From: Pseudonocardia acidicola
Lineage (GTDB): Bacteria > Actinomycetota > Actinomycetes > Mycobacteriales > Pseudonocardiaceae
Length of the DNA: 61,717 nt
Direction of reading: 5' to 3'
NCBI RefSeq assembly: GCF_012911935.1
Contig: NZ_JAAXLA010000039.1
Span: 1-61,717 of the forward strand
Below are positions 47,693 through 56,691 of this stretch, in pieces (position 1 is the stretch's first letter; every line of letters starts with the position of its first letter). A program made the position numbers and the translations under genes. The notes beneath the pieces were generated by a model. That model searched no databases and was not told the origin of the DNA. It saw only the letters and a program-made list of their open reading frames with translations.

Positions 47693-49105
47693 ATGTCGAT
47701 TGACTACACCGAGAAGATTCCCAACAACGTCGACCTCGCCGGCGACCGGAAGCTGCAGCGCGCGCTCGAGTCGTGGCAGCCCAACTTCCTGACCTGGTGG
47801 AAGACGATGGGCCCGGCGGTGCCCACGCAGGACGTCTACCTGCGCACCGCGGTCGACGTCGGCCGTGAGGGCTGGGCCCAGTTCGGCCACGTCGCGATGG
47901 AGGAGTACCGCTGGGGGGTGTTCCTCGCCGAGCGCGGCGACGACCGGCGCATCGCGTTCGGCGAGCAGAAGGGCGAGCCGGTCTGGCAGCAGGTGCCCGG
48001 CGAGTACCGCGCCGACCTGCAGCGCCTGATCGTCATCCAGGGCGACACCGAGCCCGCGTCGGTGGAGCAGCAGCGCCGCCTCGGCGAGACCGCGCCGAGC
48101 CTGTACGACCTGCGCAACCTGTTCCAGGTCAACGTCGAGGAGGGCCGTCACCTGTGGGCGATGGTCTACCTGCTGCACGCCTACTTCGGGCGCAACGGCC
48201 GCGAGGAGGCCGAGGCGCTGCTGCAGCGCAACTCCGGTGACCTCGACTCCCCCCGGATCCTCGGCGCGTTCAACGAGGAGACCCCGGACTGGCTGTCGTT
48301 CTTCATGTTCACCTACTTCACCGACCGGGACGGCAAGTACCAGCTCGGCACGCTGAAGGAATCGGCGTTCGACCCGCTGAGCCGCACGTGTGAGTTCATG
48401 CTCAAGGAGGAGGCGCACCACATGTTCGTCGGCACCACCGGTGTCGACCGCGTGGTGGCCCGCACCGCCGAGCTGATGCGCGAGCACGACACCGCCGACG
48501 TCGCCGCGCACGGCGGCATCCCGCTCGACGTCATCCAGCGCTACATCAACTTCCACTACTCGGTGTCGCTGGACCTGTTCGGCTCCGAGCAGTCCACCAA
48601 CGCGGCCAACTACTTCACCGCCGGCCTGAAGGGCCGCTGGCAGGAGGAGCGCCGCCGCGACGACCACCAGCTCACCGAGGACTCCGCGCACGTCGATCTG
48701 GTCTCCGGCGGCGAGATCACCACGAACGAGGTCCCGGCGCTGCTCGCGCTCAACCACGACCTGCGCAACGAGTACGTCAAGGACTGCCAGAGCGGTCTGA
48801 AGCGCTGGAACCGGGTCCTCGAGCAGGCCGGCGTCGACCGGCGGCTGACGCTGCCGCACGTCGGGTTCAACCGCCACGTCGGCCTGTTCGCCGACCACCA
48901 CGTCTCACCGGGCGGCCAGCTGATGACCGAGCAGCAGTGGGAGGCCAAGAAGGACTCCTGGCTGCCCAGCGAGGTCGACAAGACCCACGTCCGCTCGCTC
49001 ATGCGCCCGGTCTACGAACCCGGCAAGATCGCCGGCTGGATCGCCCCCCCGACCAACGGCATCAACGGCAAGCCGTTCGAGTACGAGTACGTCCACCTGG
49101 CCTGA
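47693..49105 (+). CDS. boxB: Benzoyl-CoA 2,3-epoxidase subunit B
   Basis: 470 residues. Class I diiron oxygenase component. Iron ligands are visible as paired Glu/His motifs VNVEEGRHLWAM and MLKEEAHHMFVG, plus an earlier EEYRWGVFL. The C-terminus RHVGLFADHHVSPGG with WIAPPTNGINGKPFEYEYVHL is typical of BoxB. It needs the reductase BoxA, which is not encoded in the window. Followed by a long inverted repeat. Confidence 0.96.
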   Translation: MSIDYTEKIPNNVDLAGDRKLQRALESWQPNFLTWWKTMGPAVPTQDVYLRTAVDVGREGWAQFGHVAMEEYRWGVFLAERGDDRRIAFGEQKGEPVWQQVPGEYRADLQRLIVIQGDTEPASVEQQRRLGETAPSLYDLRNLFQVNVEEGRHLWAMVYLLHAYFGRNGREEAEALLQRNSGDLDSPRILGAFNEETPDWLSFFMFTYFTDRDGKYQLGTLKESAFDPLSRTCEFMLKEEAHHMFVGTTGVDRVVARTAELMREHDTADVAAHGGIPLDVIQRYINFHYSVSLDLFGSEQSTNAANYFTAGLKGRWQEERRRDDHQLTEDSAHVDLVSGGEITTNEVPALLALNHDLRNEYVKDCQSGLKRWNRVLEQAGVDRRLTLPHVGFNRHVGLFADHHVSPGGQLMTEQQWEAKKDSWLPSEVDKTHVRSLMRPVYEPGKIAGWIAPPTNGINGKPFEYEYVHLA

Positions 49106-49124
49106 TCACCGTCCTGACACACCG

Positions 49125-49173
49125 CATCGGGGTGGCTTTGCTGGCGTTGAGTGCCGGCAAAGCCACCCCGATG
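49125..49173. terminator. 17-bp perfect inverted repeat between convergent genes
   Basis: CATCGGGGTGGCTTTGC (49125-49141) and its exact complement (49157-49173), with a partly self-complementary spacer. It lies between the boxB and MFS stops, placed for bidirectional termination. The stem is unusually long and includes a non-G/C-only core (CTTTGC), so it may also be a dispersed repeat. Confidence 0.8.
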
Positions 49174-49198
49174 GCATCTCGTGGGTGAGGAAGCGGGG

Positions 49199-50428
49199 TC
49201 AGGGCTCCGGGACGAGGTCGCGGTTGGCCCGCAGCACCACCCACCCCGCCGCCACGGCACCGGCGGCGGCCAGGCCTGCGAACACCGTCAACGCGACCGC
49301 CAGCGGGATGAGCTCGATCGCCACCCCGAGCCCGAGCACCGGCAGGGCGAGGCCCAGATAGGCGGCGAGGAACAGCCCGGCGAGCGCCTCCGCCCGGTTC
49401 TCCTGCGGCGTGCTCACCGCCACCACACCCACGGCCGCGGCGAACACCAGGCCCACCCCGGCGCCGACGAGGATCTCCCCGACGACCCACAGCGGGAGCA
49501 CCACCCACCACGCCGCGGCGACCACCAGCGCGAGCCCGAGCGGGATCGCGGCGAACCCCGCCAAGGTCGGGCGGCGACGCGTGGGGTCACGCACCAGGGA
49601 CTGGGCCACCGCCGCCGTCCCGAAGGTCAACGTCGTCGTCAGCCCGCCGAGGGTGTGCGACGACCGGTGCAGGGTGCCGAGCATGAACGCCGGGCCCAGG
49701 GCGGCGAACAACCCGAACAGCGAGAACCCCACGAACGCGGCGAACGCCGCGGCCGCGAACCGGCCCCGCGCGCCGGGTGGCACCACGATCCGTTGCGGCC
49801 GATACGGTGCCCGGAAGCCGGTGACGGTCTCCGGCACCCGGCTCAGCAACAGCAGCGCGACGCCCAGCAGCACCAGGTAGGTCCAGAACGGAAGCTCAAG
49901 CGGCCGCGGTGCGAGATCGGCGAGCAGCCCCGCGACCAGCGGTCCGAGGGCGAGCCCCCCGAGATTGGCCGCGGTCCCGACGACGTTCGCGCGCCGCCTG
50001 CCCGCCCCGGGACGCGCCACCGCGTGCAGCTCCCCGAGGTAGGCGATGGCCGTGGCGGTGGCCATGCCCACCGAGATGCCGGACAGCACCCGGGCCAGCA
50101 GCAGCCCCGCCAGCTCGGGCCAGGTCGCGAACAGCAGCGCGGAGGCGATGCTGAGCAGCACCGAACCCACCAGCATCCGGCGCCGGCCGAGCCGGTCGGA
50201 GAGGTGACCGAGCAGGAACAGACTGCCGAGCACGCCGGCGGCGTAGGCGGCGAACACGATGGTCATGACCGCGGCCGAGAGACCGTCGCGTGCCTCGTAG
50301 AGCACGTAGAGCGGGGTCGGCACCGTGCCCAGGGACATCACGACGACGAACCCGAAGGCCACGACCCAGAAGCCGACGCCCGCGCCGAACCCGCGGGCCC
50401 GGTGCGGCGGATCCACGGCGCCCGCCAT
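49199..50428 (-). CDS. MFS transporter
   Basis: 409 residues, 12 membrane segments. Motif A in GHLSDRLGRRRMLVGSVLLS and the loop signature RVLSGISVGMATATAIAYLG identify the DHA1-like fold. It starts one base after the coxE-like stop, so it is the last gene of the molybdenum-hydroxylase unit. Uptake or export of the N-heterocycle or its product is an inference from position. Confidence 0.85.
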   Translation of the reverse strand: MAGAVDPPHRARGFGAGVGFWVVAFGFVVVMSLGTVPTPLYVLYEARDGLSAAVMTIVFAAYAAGVLGSLFLLGHLSDRLGRRRMLVGSVLLSIASALLFATWPELAGLLLARVLSGISVGMATATAIAYLGELHAVARPGAGRRRANVVGTAANLGGLALGPLVAGLLADLAPRPLELPFWTYLVLLGVALLLLSRVPETVTGFRAPYRPQRIVVPPGARGRFAAAAFAAFVGFSLFGLFAALGPAFMLGTLHRSSHTLGGLTTTLTFGTAAVAQSLVRDPTRRRPTLAGFAAIPLGLALVVAAAWWVVLPLWVVGEILVGAGVGLVFAAAVGVVAVSTPQENRAEALAGLFLAAYLGLALPVLGLGVAIELIPLAVALTVFAGLAAAGAVAAGWVVLRANRDLVPEP

Positions 50429-51628
50429 CTAGGCCGCCGTCCGGCGGGCGGCCAGCGCGCGGCACATCGCCTCGAAACTCACCAGGTTGTGCCCGGGGAG
50501 GAAGGCGTCGATGTGCGGCAGCGCCGCCGCCATCCCGCGGGCCAGCGGCTGGTAGCGCGCATCCCCCTTGAGCGGGTTGAGCCAGACCACGCGGTGCGCC
50601 CGGCGGGCCAGCCTGCGCATCGCCTCGCCCAGCACCAGCGGGTCGTCGCGGTCGAGGCCGTCCGAGCAGATGACGACCAGCGCGCCGCGTACCGCGGAGT
50701 GCGCCCCGAAGCGGTCCACCAGGTCGCGCATCGAGGAGCCCAGCATGGTGCCGCCGTCCCAGTCGTCGACCTCGGAACCGATCCGGCGCAGCGCGGCGTC
50801 GACGCCGGCGCGGCGCAGCGATTCGGTGACCCGGGTCAGGTGCACCCCGCAGGTGAAGACCTCGACGTGGTGCCCGGCGTGCAGCATGGCGTGCCCGAAG
50901 CGGAGCAGCGCCAGCGCGTAGGGTCCCATCGAGCCGGACACGTCGATCACCAGCGTCAGCGGCCGCTCCCGGGGCGGGACCCGGCGCCGGGGCAATCGCA
51001 TCGGCTCCCCGTCGGTCGGGAGCGCTGCCCGCAGCAGGCCGCGCACGTCGAGGTGCGGGCCGGTCGCGGCCGGCTTGCGCCGCCGGCCGCGCCGGCGCGG
51101 CAGTTCCGGGTTCAGCCGGCGGATCAACGCGGCGACCTTGCGCCGCTCGTCGGCGCTCATCAGCGCGAACGACTTGGTCTTGAGCAGTTGCACCTCGCTG
51201 GGCACCAGCCGGGCCTCGTCGGCCTTCTCCTCCAGCTCGGCGACCCGCGGGCTGGGAGTGCCCGAGTTGTCGGCCTCCCGCTCCACGGTGCTCGTCGGCT
51301 TGGCGGGCTGCGGCAGCGGCGGCAGGCCGTGGTCATCCACAGTGGGCGGACCGAAGAACTCGACGAACGCCGAGTCGTAGACCGGGTAGAGGTGACGCTG
51401 GTTGACCAGCACGACCCGGCCGGCCCAGTAGATGTCGCGCAGGCCGGGACGGTCCAGCTGGTGCAGCGCGGAGTAGAACGCCGTGGTCTGCTCGGGGCCG
51501 ATGTCCAGGCCCCGGCGGCGCAGCAGGCCGGCGAACTCCACGCAGGTCCGCCCGGTCACCTCGAGCGGGTCGCCGATGTCGGCGCGGCCGTTGCCGGCGC
51601 CCGCGTCCTCGGTGTGGCTCGTGCTCAC
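50429..51628 (-). CDS. coxE: CoxE-like VWA-domain protein
   Basis: 399 residues. C-terminal VWA with MIDAS motif DVSGSM (about residue 230), Thr near DDWDGGTMLGSS, and SDGLDRDDP. An Arg/Pro-rich linker (PRRRGRRRKPA) precedes it. CoxE works with CoxD in inserting the sulfido/metal ligand of Mo-hydroxylase active sites. Overlaps the coxD-like gene by four bases. Confidence 0.9.
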   Translation of the reverse strand: MSTSHTEDAGAGNGRADIGDPLEVTGRTCVEFAGLLRRRGLDIGPEQTTAFYSALHQLDRPGLRDIYWAGRVVLVNQRHLYPVYDSAFVEFFGPPTVDDHGLPPLPQPAKPTSTVEREADNSGTPSPRVAELEEKADEARLVPSEVQLLKTKSFALMSADERRKVAALIRRLNPELPRRRGRRRKPAATGPHLDVRGLLRAALPTDGEPMRLPRRRVPPRERPLTLVIDVSGSMGPYALALLRFGHAMLHAGHHVEVFTCGVHLTRVTESLRRAGVDAALRRIGSEVDDWDGGTMLGSSMRDLVDRFGAHSAVRGALVVICSDGLDRDDPLVLGEAMRRLARRAHRVVWLNPLKGDARYQPLARGMAAALPHIDAFLPGHNLVSFEAMCRALAARRTAA

Positions 51629-52494
51629 GAGGTCGTGATCACCACGTCGTCGATCTTCTCGGCAACGAGCTGCTGGTCGTCGATGTCCTTGACCAGTGCG
51701 CTCAGCGTCGCGGCCGCGATCTCCGGGGACAGCGTCGCGACACCGACCATGTGCAGGGCGCCCGCCCAGTCGATCGTCTCCCCCACCCCGGGCGGGTTGC
51801 CCAGGCCGAGGCCGCGGATCCGGTGCACCGCTGCGGCGACCTGCCGGGCCAGCGCCTCGGGCACCTCGGGCGCGCGCACCCGCAGGATCTCGAACTCGCG
51901 GTCGGCGTCCGGGTGTGCGACCCAGTGGTAGAGGCAGCGGCGGCGCAGCGCGTTGTGCAGGTCCCGGGTGCGGTTGGAGGTCAGCACGACCAGCGGCGGC
52001 GACGCGGCCGCGACCCGGCCCACCTCGGGGATGGTCACCGCGAAGTCCGACAGCAGCTCGAGCAGGAAGGCCTCGAACTCGTCGTCGGCGCGGTCGAGCT
52101 CGTCGATGAGCAGCACCGCGCGGTCGCCGGCCTCCAGGGCCTGGAGCAGCGGGCGGCTCAGCAGGTAGTCACGGGTGAACACGTCGGCGGCGCCGGCGTC
52201 CTCGGATCCGCGGACGGCGAGCAGCTGCCGGCCGTAGTGCCAGTCGTAGAGCGCCTGGCTCGTGTCGATCCCCTCGTAGCACTGCAACCGGATCAGGTCC
52301 CGGCCCAGCAGAGTGGCGAGCGCCTTGGCGATCTCGGTCTTGCCCACGCCGTTCTCACCCTCGAGCAGCAGCGGGCGGTTGAGCCCCAGCGCGAGGAAGG
52401 TCGCCATGGACAACGCGTCGTCGGCGAGGTAGCTGACCTTGCCGAGCTGGTCCTTCAGCTCAGCGGGGGACGCAAAAGGGTGCTGCACTCTCAA
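51625..52494 (-). CDS. coxD: CoxD-like MoxR AAA+ ATPase
   Basis: 289 residues. Walker A GENGVGKTEIA, Walker B LLIDELDRAD, sensor VLTSNRTRDLHNALRRR. In Oligotropha the CoxD ATPase matures the active-site cluster of CO dehydrogenase; related pairs serve other molybdenum hydroxylases. Adjacent to coxE and 90 bp after the large-subunit gene. Confidence 0.92.
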   Translation of the reverse strand: MRVQHPFASPAELKDQLGKVSYLADDALSMATFLALGLNRPLLLEGENGVGKTEIAKALATLLGRDLIRLQCYEGIDTSQALYDWHYGRQLLAVRGSEDAGAADVFTRDYLLSRPLLQALEAGDRAVLLIDELDRADDEFEAFLLELLSDFAVTIPEVGRVAAASPPLVVLTSNRTRDLHNALRRRCLYHWVAHPDADREFEILRVRAPEVPEALARQVAAAVHRIRGLGLGNPPGVGETIDWAGALHMVGVATLSPEIAAATLSALVKDIDDQQLVAEKIDDVVITTS

Positions 52495-52584
52495 TCCTCA
52501 CTCTGCGGCGCGACGCCGCTGGATCGGCCCGGCCCCGGAGCGCGAGTGACTCCGGGGCCGGGCCGAGCTCGGTGCGGCGGTCGC

Positions 52585-55011
52585 CTACTTCTCCGCCGCC
52601 GCGATGGCGGCCTGCACGGTCTCGACGATCTCCGACGGCTTCACCGGCAGCTCGCGAACGCGCATGCCGTACTCCCGCAGAGCATCGTCGATGCACGCGG
52701 AGACCACCGACGGGGTGACCATGCGGCCACCCTCGCCGCCGCCCTTGATGCCGTACTCGGTGTACGGCGACGGGGTCTCGACGTGCCCGATCCGGAACGG
52801 CGGGACCTCGTTGGCGGTCGGCACGAGGTAGTCCATGAACGTCGAGGACTTGAACTGTCCGTCGGCGTCGTAGGCCAGCTCCTCGTACAGCGTCGAGCCG
52901 AGGCCCTGCGCGGCACCGCCGGTGACGTGGCCACCCAGGCTCTTCGGGTTGACCACGGTGCCGGCGTCGTGCACCGCGACGTAGTCGAGGAACGTCGTCT
53001 GCCCGGTGTCCGGGTCGACCTCCATGACCGCGATGTGGCAGGCGTGGCCCATGATCGGGTAGAAGACACCCAGGTCCGTACGGTCCGCCGAGGGCAGCGT
53101 GGTGTACGGGTGGTCGTAGGTGTAGCTCTCCTCCAGCCCGCTCTGCATGCCCGGGGGCAGGCTGAGCGCGAAGAAGTAGGCCGACGCGGCCAGCTCCGGC
53201 AGGCCGAGCGACTTCTCCGGTGCCCCCTTGACCTGGACGCGGGCGTCGACCAGCTCCAGGTCCTCGGCGGCCACCTCGAGGGTGTGCGCGGCGATGTCGA
53301 TGAGCTTCTTCTTCAGCTTGCGCGCCGCGCCGCGGACCGCGCCCGCGACCATGACGGTGAACCGGCTACCGCCGGGGCCGGTGCCCGGCAGCGCGCGCGC
53401 GGTGTCGGCGTAGCTGACGTTGACCGTCTCCGGCTCGACGCCGAACTCCTCGGCCACGATCGTCGTGGACACCGTCTCCGGGCTGTTGCCCCACATGGCC
53501 TGGCAGTGCAGCAGCAGCTGGAACGCGCCGGTCGGGTCGATCGTGATCGTCGCGCTCTCGGGGCTCGAGGTGATCGGGAAGGCCGGCTCGTCGAACCAGA
53601 ACCAGAACTCCGTCGAGGAGAAGACCGAGCGCTCCTGGGTGGTGGCCAGGCCGATCCCGATGTAGCGGCCCTCCTCCTCGCGCAGCCGCTTCTGCTCGGC
53701 CCGCCAGTGCTCCAGGTCGATCATCGACAGCGCCTTGTCGAGAACCGCCGGGTAGTTCCCGCTGTCGTACACGTTCCCGCCGGGGATCTTGTACGGGAAC
53801 TGCTCGGGCAGGATGAAGTTGCGCCGCCGGATCTCCTCCGGGAGCAGCCCCAGCTGCGCGGCGGCCTTGTCGATCAGCCGCTCCAGCACCCAGTTGTGCA
53901 CCTCGGAGCCGAAGCCGCGGTAGGCGCCCTGCTGGCACTTGTTGGTCAGCGCCGCACGCAGCCGGTACTTCAGGTCGCGGAACTTGTACGGGCCGACGGC
54001 CTGGGAGAACGCGTTGCCGTGGGTGCCGACACCGAACTGCAGGTAGGCGCCGTAGTCGTCGACCACGTCGATGTCCAGGCCGGTGATGATGCCCTCGGCC
54101 GTGAAGCCCATCTTCGCCTCGTAGTAGCGGTCCGAGGCGTGGTGGTCGGAGTTCATCAGGTGGTCGAGGCGGTCCTCGACGTACGACACGGGCCGCTGCG
54201 TGCGCAGCGCCAGGAAGGCGGCCAGCGTCGGCACCTTGTGCGCGGTGAACTTGCTGCCGAAGCTGCCGCCGGCGGGGACCGGCTGCATGGTCAGCTTGTT
54301 CGACGGGATGCGCAGCGCACCGGCGACCAGGAACTGCAGGTAGCTGAAGTTCAGCGAGTTGCAGAAGACCTCCAGGACACCGTTGAGGCCCGGCCGCGCG
54401 ATCGCGCCGCTGGTCTCCATCGGCATGCCGGCGGAGCGGCCCCAGTGCAGGGTGTCCTCGACGACCAGGTCGGCGTCGCCGAGGGCCTTCGCGACGTCAC
54501 CGAACTCGAAGGTGCGCTCGTAGCCCAGGTTGCTGCCGTGCTCGTCGTGCAGCAGGGCCGCGTCCGGCTCGAGCGCCTTCTTGGGGTCGGTGACCGCAGG
54601 CAGGTCCTCGAACTCGACGACGAGCGCCTCGACGCCGTCCTCGGCGATGTAGCGGCTGTCCGCGACGACGGCCGCGACGGCCTCGCCCACATAGCGCACC
54701 TTGTCCACCGCGATCGGGTACTGCGAGATCGTCGGCGGGCCGAAGTTCATGCACGGGTTCATGTGCGCCTTGACGTCCTCGCCCGTGATGACGGCGACGA
54801 CGCCGGGGATCTTCAGCGCCTCGGACGTGTCGATCGAGACGATCTTCGCGTGCGGCACCGGGCTGCGCAGGATGGCGGCGTGCAGCAGCCCCTGCATCTT
54901 CAGGTCGGCGATGTATCCGCCGCGGCCCACCAGCAGCCGCGGGTCCTCGACCCGCTTGCGGTCGGTGCCGATGTACTTGTACTGGGGCTTCTCGTTCTCG
55001 ACAGCGGTCAT
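52585..55011 (-). CDS. Molybdenum hydroxylase large subunit (CoxL/XdhB-type), not form I CO dehydrogenase
   Basis: 808 residues, aldehyde-oxidase/xanthine-dehydrogenase large-subunit fold. Molybdopterin-cytosine-binding regions are visible as VPAGGSFGSKFT, GAYRGFGSEVHNWVLE and, near the end, KGGGEGGRMVTPSV, whose Glu is the catalytic base. The active-site loop reads AYRGFG, not AYxCSFR (form I) or AYRGAGR (form II) of CO dehydrogenases. Names in the CoxL group therefore should not imply CO oxidation. With the adjacent hydroxypyridine-type monooxygenase, hydroxylation of an N-heterocycle is the better inference. Confidence 0.92.
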   Translation of the reverse strand: MTAVENEKPQYKYIGTDRKRVEDPRLLVGRGGYIADLKMQGLLHAAILRSPVPHAKIVSIDTSEALKIPGVVAVITGEDVKAHMNPCMNFGPPTISQYPIAVDKVRYVGEAVAAVVADSRYIAEDGVEALVVEFEDLPAVTDPKKALEPDAALLHDEHGSNLGYERTFEFGDVAKALGDADLVVEDTLHWGRSAGMPMETSGAIARPGLNGVLEVFCNSLNFSYLQFLVAGALRIPSNKLTMQPVPAGGSFGSKFTAHKVPTLAAFLALRTQRPVSYVEDRLDHLMNSDHHASDRYYEAKMGFTAEGIITGLDIDVVDDYGAYLQFGVGTHGNAFSQAVGPYKFRDLKYRLRAALTNKCQQGAYRGFGSEVHNWVLERLIDKAAAQLGLLPEEIRRRNFILPEQFPYKIPGGNVYDSGNYPAVLDKALSMIDLEHWRAEQKRLREEEGRYIGIGLATTQERSVFSSTEFWFWFDEPAFPITSSPESATITIDPTGAFQLLLHCQAMWGNSPETVSTTIVAEEFGVEPETVNVSYADTARALPGTGPGGSRFTVMVAGAVRGAARKLKKKLIDIAAHTLEVAAEDLELVDARVQVKGAPEKSLGLPELAASAYFFALSLPPGMQSGLEESYTYDHPYTTLPSADRTDLGVFYPIMGHACHIAVMEVDPDTGQTTFLDYVAVHDAGTVVNPKSLGGHVTGGAAQGLGSTLYEELAYDADGQFKSSTFMDYLVPTANEVPPFRIGHVETPSPYTEYGIKGGGEGGRMVTPSVVSACIDDALREYGMRVRELPVKPSEIVETVQAAIAAAEK

Positions 55012-55015
55012 CGCG

Positions 55016-55588
55016 TCAGGCCCCCTTGCTCTTGTCAGCCTCGTGGCCGGCGCCGCAGCTCCCCGCGCCGCCGCAGCGGAGCTTGCGACCGGCGTTCTGC
55101 ACCGCGTTGATGATGTTCTGGTAGCCGGTGCAGCGGCACAGGATCCCGGAGATCTCGTGGCGGACCTCGTCGTCGCTGCGCTCCTTGCCGTCGGCGAGGA
55201 TCTCCTGGGCGCGCAGCACCATCGCCGGGGTGCAGAACCCGCACTGCAGGCCCTGCTCCTCGGCGAACGCCTCCTGGATCGGGTGCAGGTTGTTCTGGTC
55301 GGCCGACAGGCTCTCGACTGTGGAGACCTCGTGGCCCACGGCCTGCACCGCCAGCATCAGGCAGGACCGCACGGACCCGCCGTCGAGCAGCACGGTGCAG
55401 CAGCCGCAGACGCCGTGCTCGCAGCCGAGGTGCACGCTGACCAGGTCGAGGTCGTCGCGCAGGAAGTCGGCCAGGGTGGTGCGGGTGGCGACCTCGCGGG
55501 TCACGTCCTTGCCGTTGACCCGCAGGGTCACGGTCCGGGTGTCGCTGCCGTACTTGGCCTCGAAGTCGGTGTTCTCGGTGGTCGTCAC
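55016..55588 (-). CDS. Molybdenum hydroxylase 2Fe-2S subunit (CoxS-like)
   Basis: 190 residues. Plant-type 2Fe-2S cysteines in CEHGVCGCCTVLLDG and the second cluster in CGFCTPAM and CRCTGYQNI. A Cys-containing tail (LRCGGAGSCGAGHEADKSKG) extends beyond the usual end and is not part of either cluster. Overlaps the FAD subunit by four bases. Transfers electrons from the Mo centre to FAD. Confidence 0.94.
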   Translation of the reverse strand: MTTTENTDFEAKYGSDTRTVTLRVNGKDVTREVATRTTLADFLRDDLDLVSVHLGCEHGVCGCCTVLLDGGSVRSCLMLAVQAVGHEVSTVESLSADQNNLHPIQEAFAEEQGLQCGFCTPAMVLRAQEILADGKERSDDEVRHEISGILCRCTGYQNIINAVQNAGRKLRCGGAGSCGAGHEADKSKGA

Positions 55589-56472
55589 GACCCGCTCCTC
55601 TCAGCAGCAGCGGCGTTCTTCACGGCCGCGCCGATCGCACGCTTCACCACGGTGACGGCGAGGTGCTTGCGGTAGGCGCCAGTGGCGTGCAGGTCGTCAC
55701 CCGAGCTGACCTCGGCGGCGATCTCCTTGGCCGCGGCGGCGATGTTCTCGGCCGTGGCCGGCTGCCCGACGAGGGCGTTCTCCACGCCGCTCGCCCGGAC
55801 CGGGGTCGCGGAGATGCCGGCGACACCGACGGCGAGCGAGGTGAACCGGCCCTCGGCGTCCACGGCGGCGACGGCCGCGGCGGCGGCCAGGGCGAAGTCG
55901 CCCTCACGGCGGGCGACCTCGACGAACGCCGAACCCGACGTCGCCGGGGTGACCGGGATCCGGACCGCGACGACGAGCTCGTCGGGCTCGAGGGCGTTGG
56001 TCATCCAGCCCTGGAAGAAGTCGCGGGCACCGATCTCGCGGCGGCCCGCCGGGCCCTGCACGACCACGACGGCGTCCAGGGTGACGGCGGCGCACGGCAG
56101 CTCGGCCGCCGAGTCGGCGTGCGCGAGGCTGCCACCGACGGTGCCGCGGTGACGGTTCTCGATGTGGCCGATGTACGGCACGACCTGGCCCAGCAGCGGG
56201 ACCGCGTCGCCGACCACCGGGTCGGTCTCCAGCTCCGACTGCCGGACGCCGGCGCCGATCTCGAGGACGTCACCGTCGCGGGTGATCCGCTGCAGGGCGG
56301 AGACCCGGTTGATGTCGATGACGACCTCGGGGTTGGCCAGTCGCATGTTGAGCATCGGCATCAAGCTCTGCCCGCCGGCGAGGACGAGCGAGTCGTGGCC
56401 GTAGCGGCTCTTGAGTGCTACCGCGTCCTCGACCGTGTCGGGATCGCAGTACATGAACTTCGGCGGCTTCAT
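55585..56472 (-). CDS. Molybdenum hydroxylase FAD subunit (CoxM-like)
   Basis: 295 residues. FAD motifs AGGQSLMPMLNMRLANPEVV near the N-terminus and TVGGSLAHADSAAELP in the middle, with a CO-dehydrogenase-flavoprotein C-terminal domain. First gene of the M-S-L transcript, read towards the CoxD/E genes. The spacer upstream (56473-56691, 219 bp) carries a tandem TTGCCTGTCC and must hold its promoter. Confidence 0.93.
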   Translation of the reverse strand: MKPPKFMYCDPDTVEDAVALKSRYGHDSLVLAGGQSLMPMLNMRLANPEVVIDINRVSALQRITRDGDVLEIGAGVRQSELETDPVVGDAVPLLGQVVPYIGHIENRHRGTVGGSLAHADSAAELPCAAVTLDAVVVVQGPAGRREIGARDFFQGWMTNALEPDELVVAVRIPVTPATSGSAFVEVARREGDFALAAAAAVAAVDAEGRFTSLAVGVAGISATPVRASGVENALVGQPATAENIAAAAKEIAAEVSSGDDLHATGAYRKHLAVTVVKRAIGAAVKNAAAAERSGS

Positions 56473-56691
56473 TGCCTGTCCTTGCCTGTCCGTCGAGCAG
56501 GTCCTGCAGCGGACCGGAGCTCGCCTGTGGTGGATGTGGCTGTCGGTCCGGCTCAGCCGTTCTGGGGAGTTTCGGGGTGTGACCGGACCGCTCGTGCGGC
56601 CGACCCTACGCCGCGACGCGGGCCGTTCCGCTGTGATTCCTCACAAGAGTGCTTGCTGAGAGTGGCGGATTTACCAGTCACACCTCCGCTC
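56473..56691. other. Spacer between the FAD-subunit gene and the monooxygenase
   Basis: 219 bp with no supported gene. On the minus strand the promoter of the three-subunit enzyme must lie here. TTGCCTGTCC is tandemly repeated next to the coxM start. No clear terminator for the monooxygenase was seen, so partial read-through from it is possible. Confidence 0.35.

Noticed and set aside
52585..56472. Form I or II aerobic CO dehydrogenase
   Set aside because: The active-site loop AYRGFG fits neither form; the fold similarity alone is not enough.
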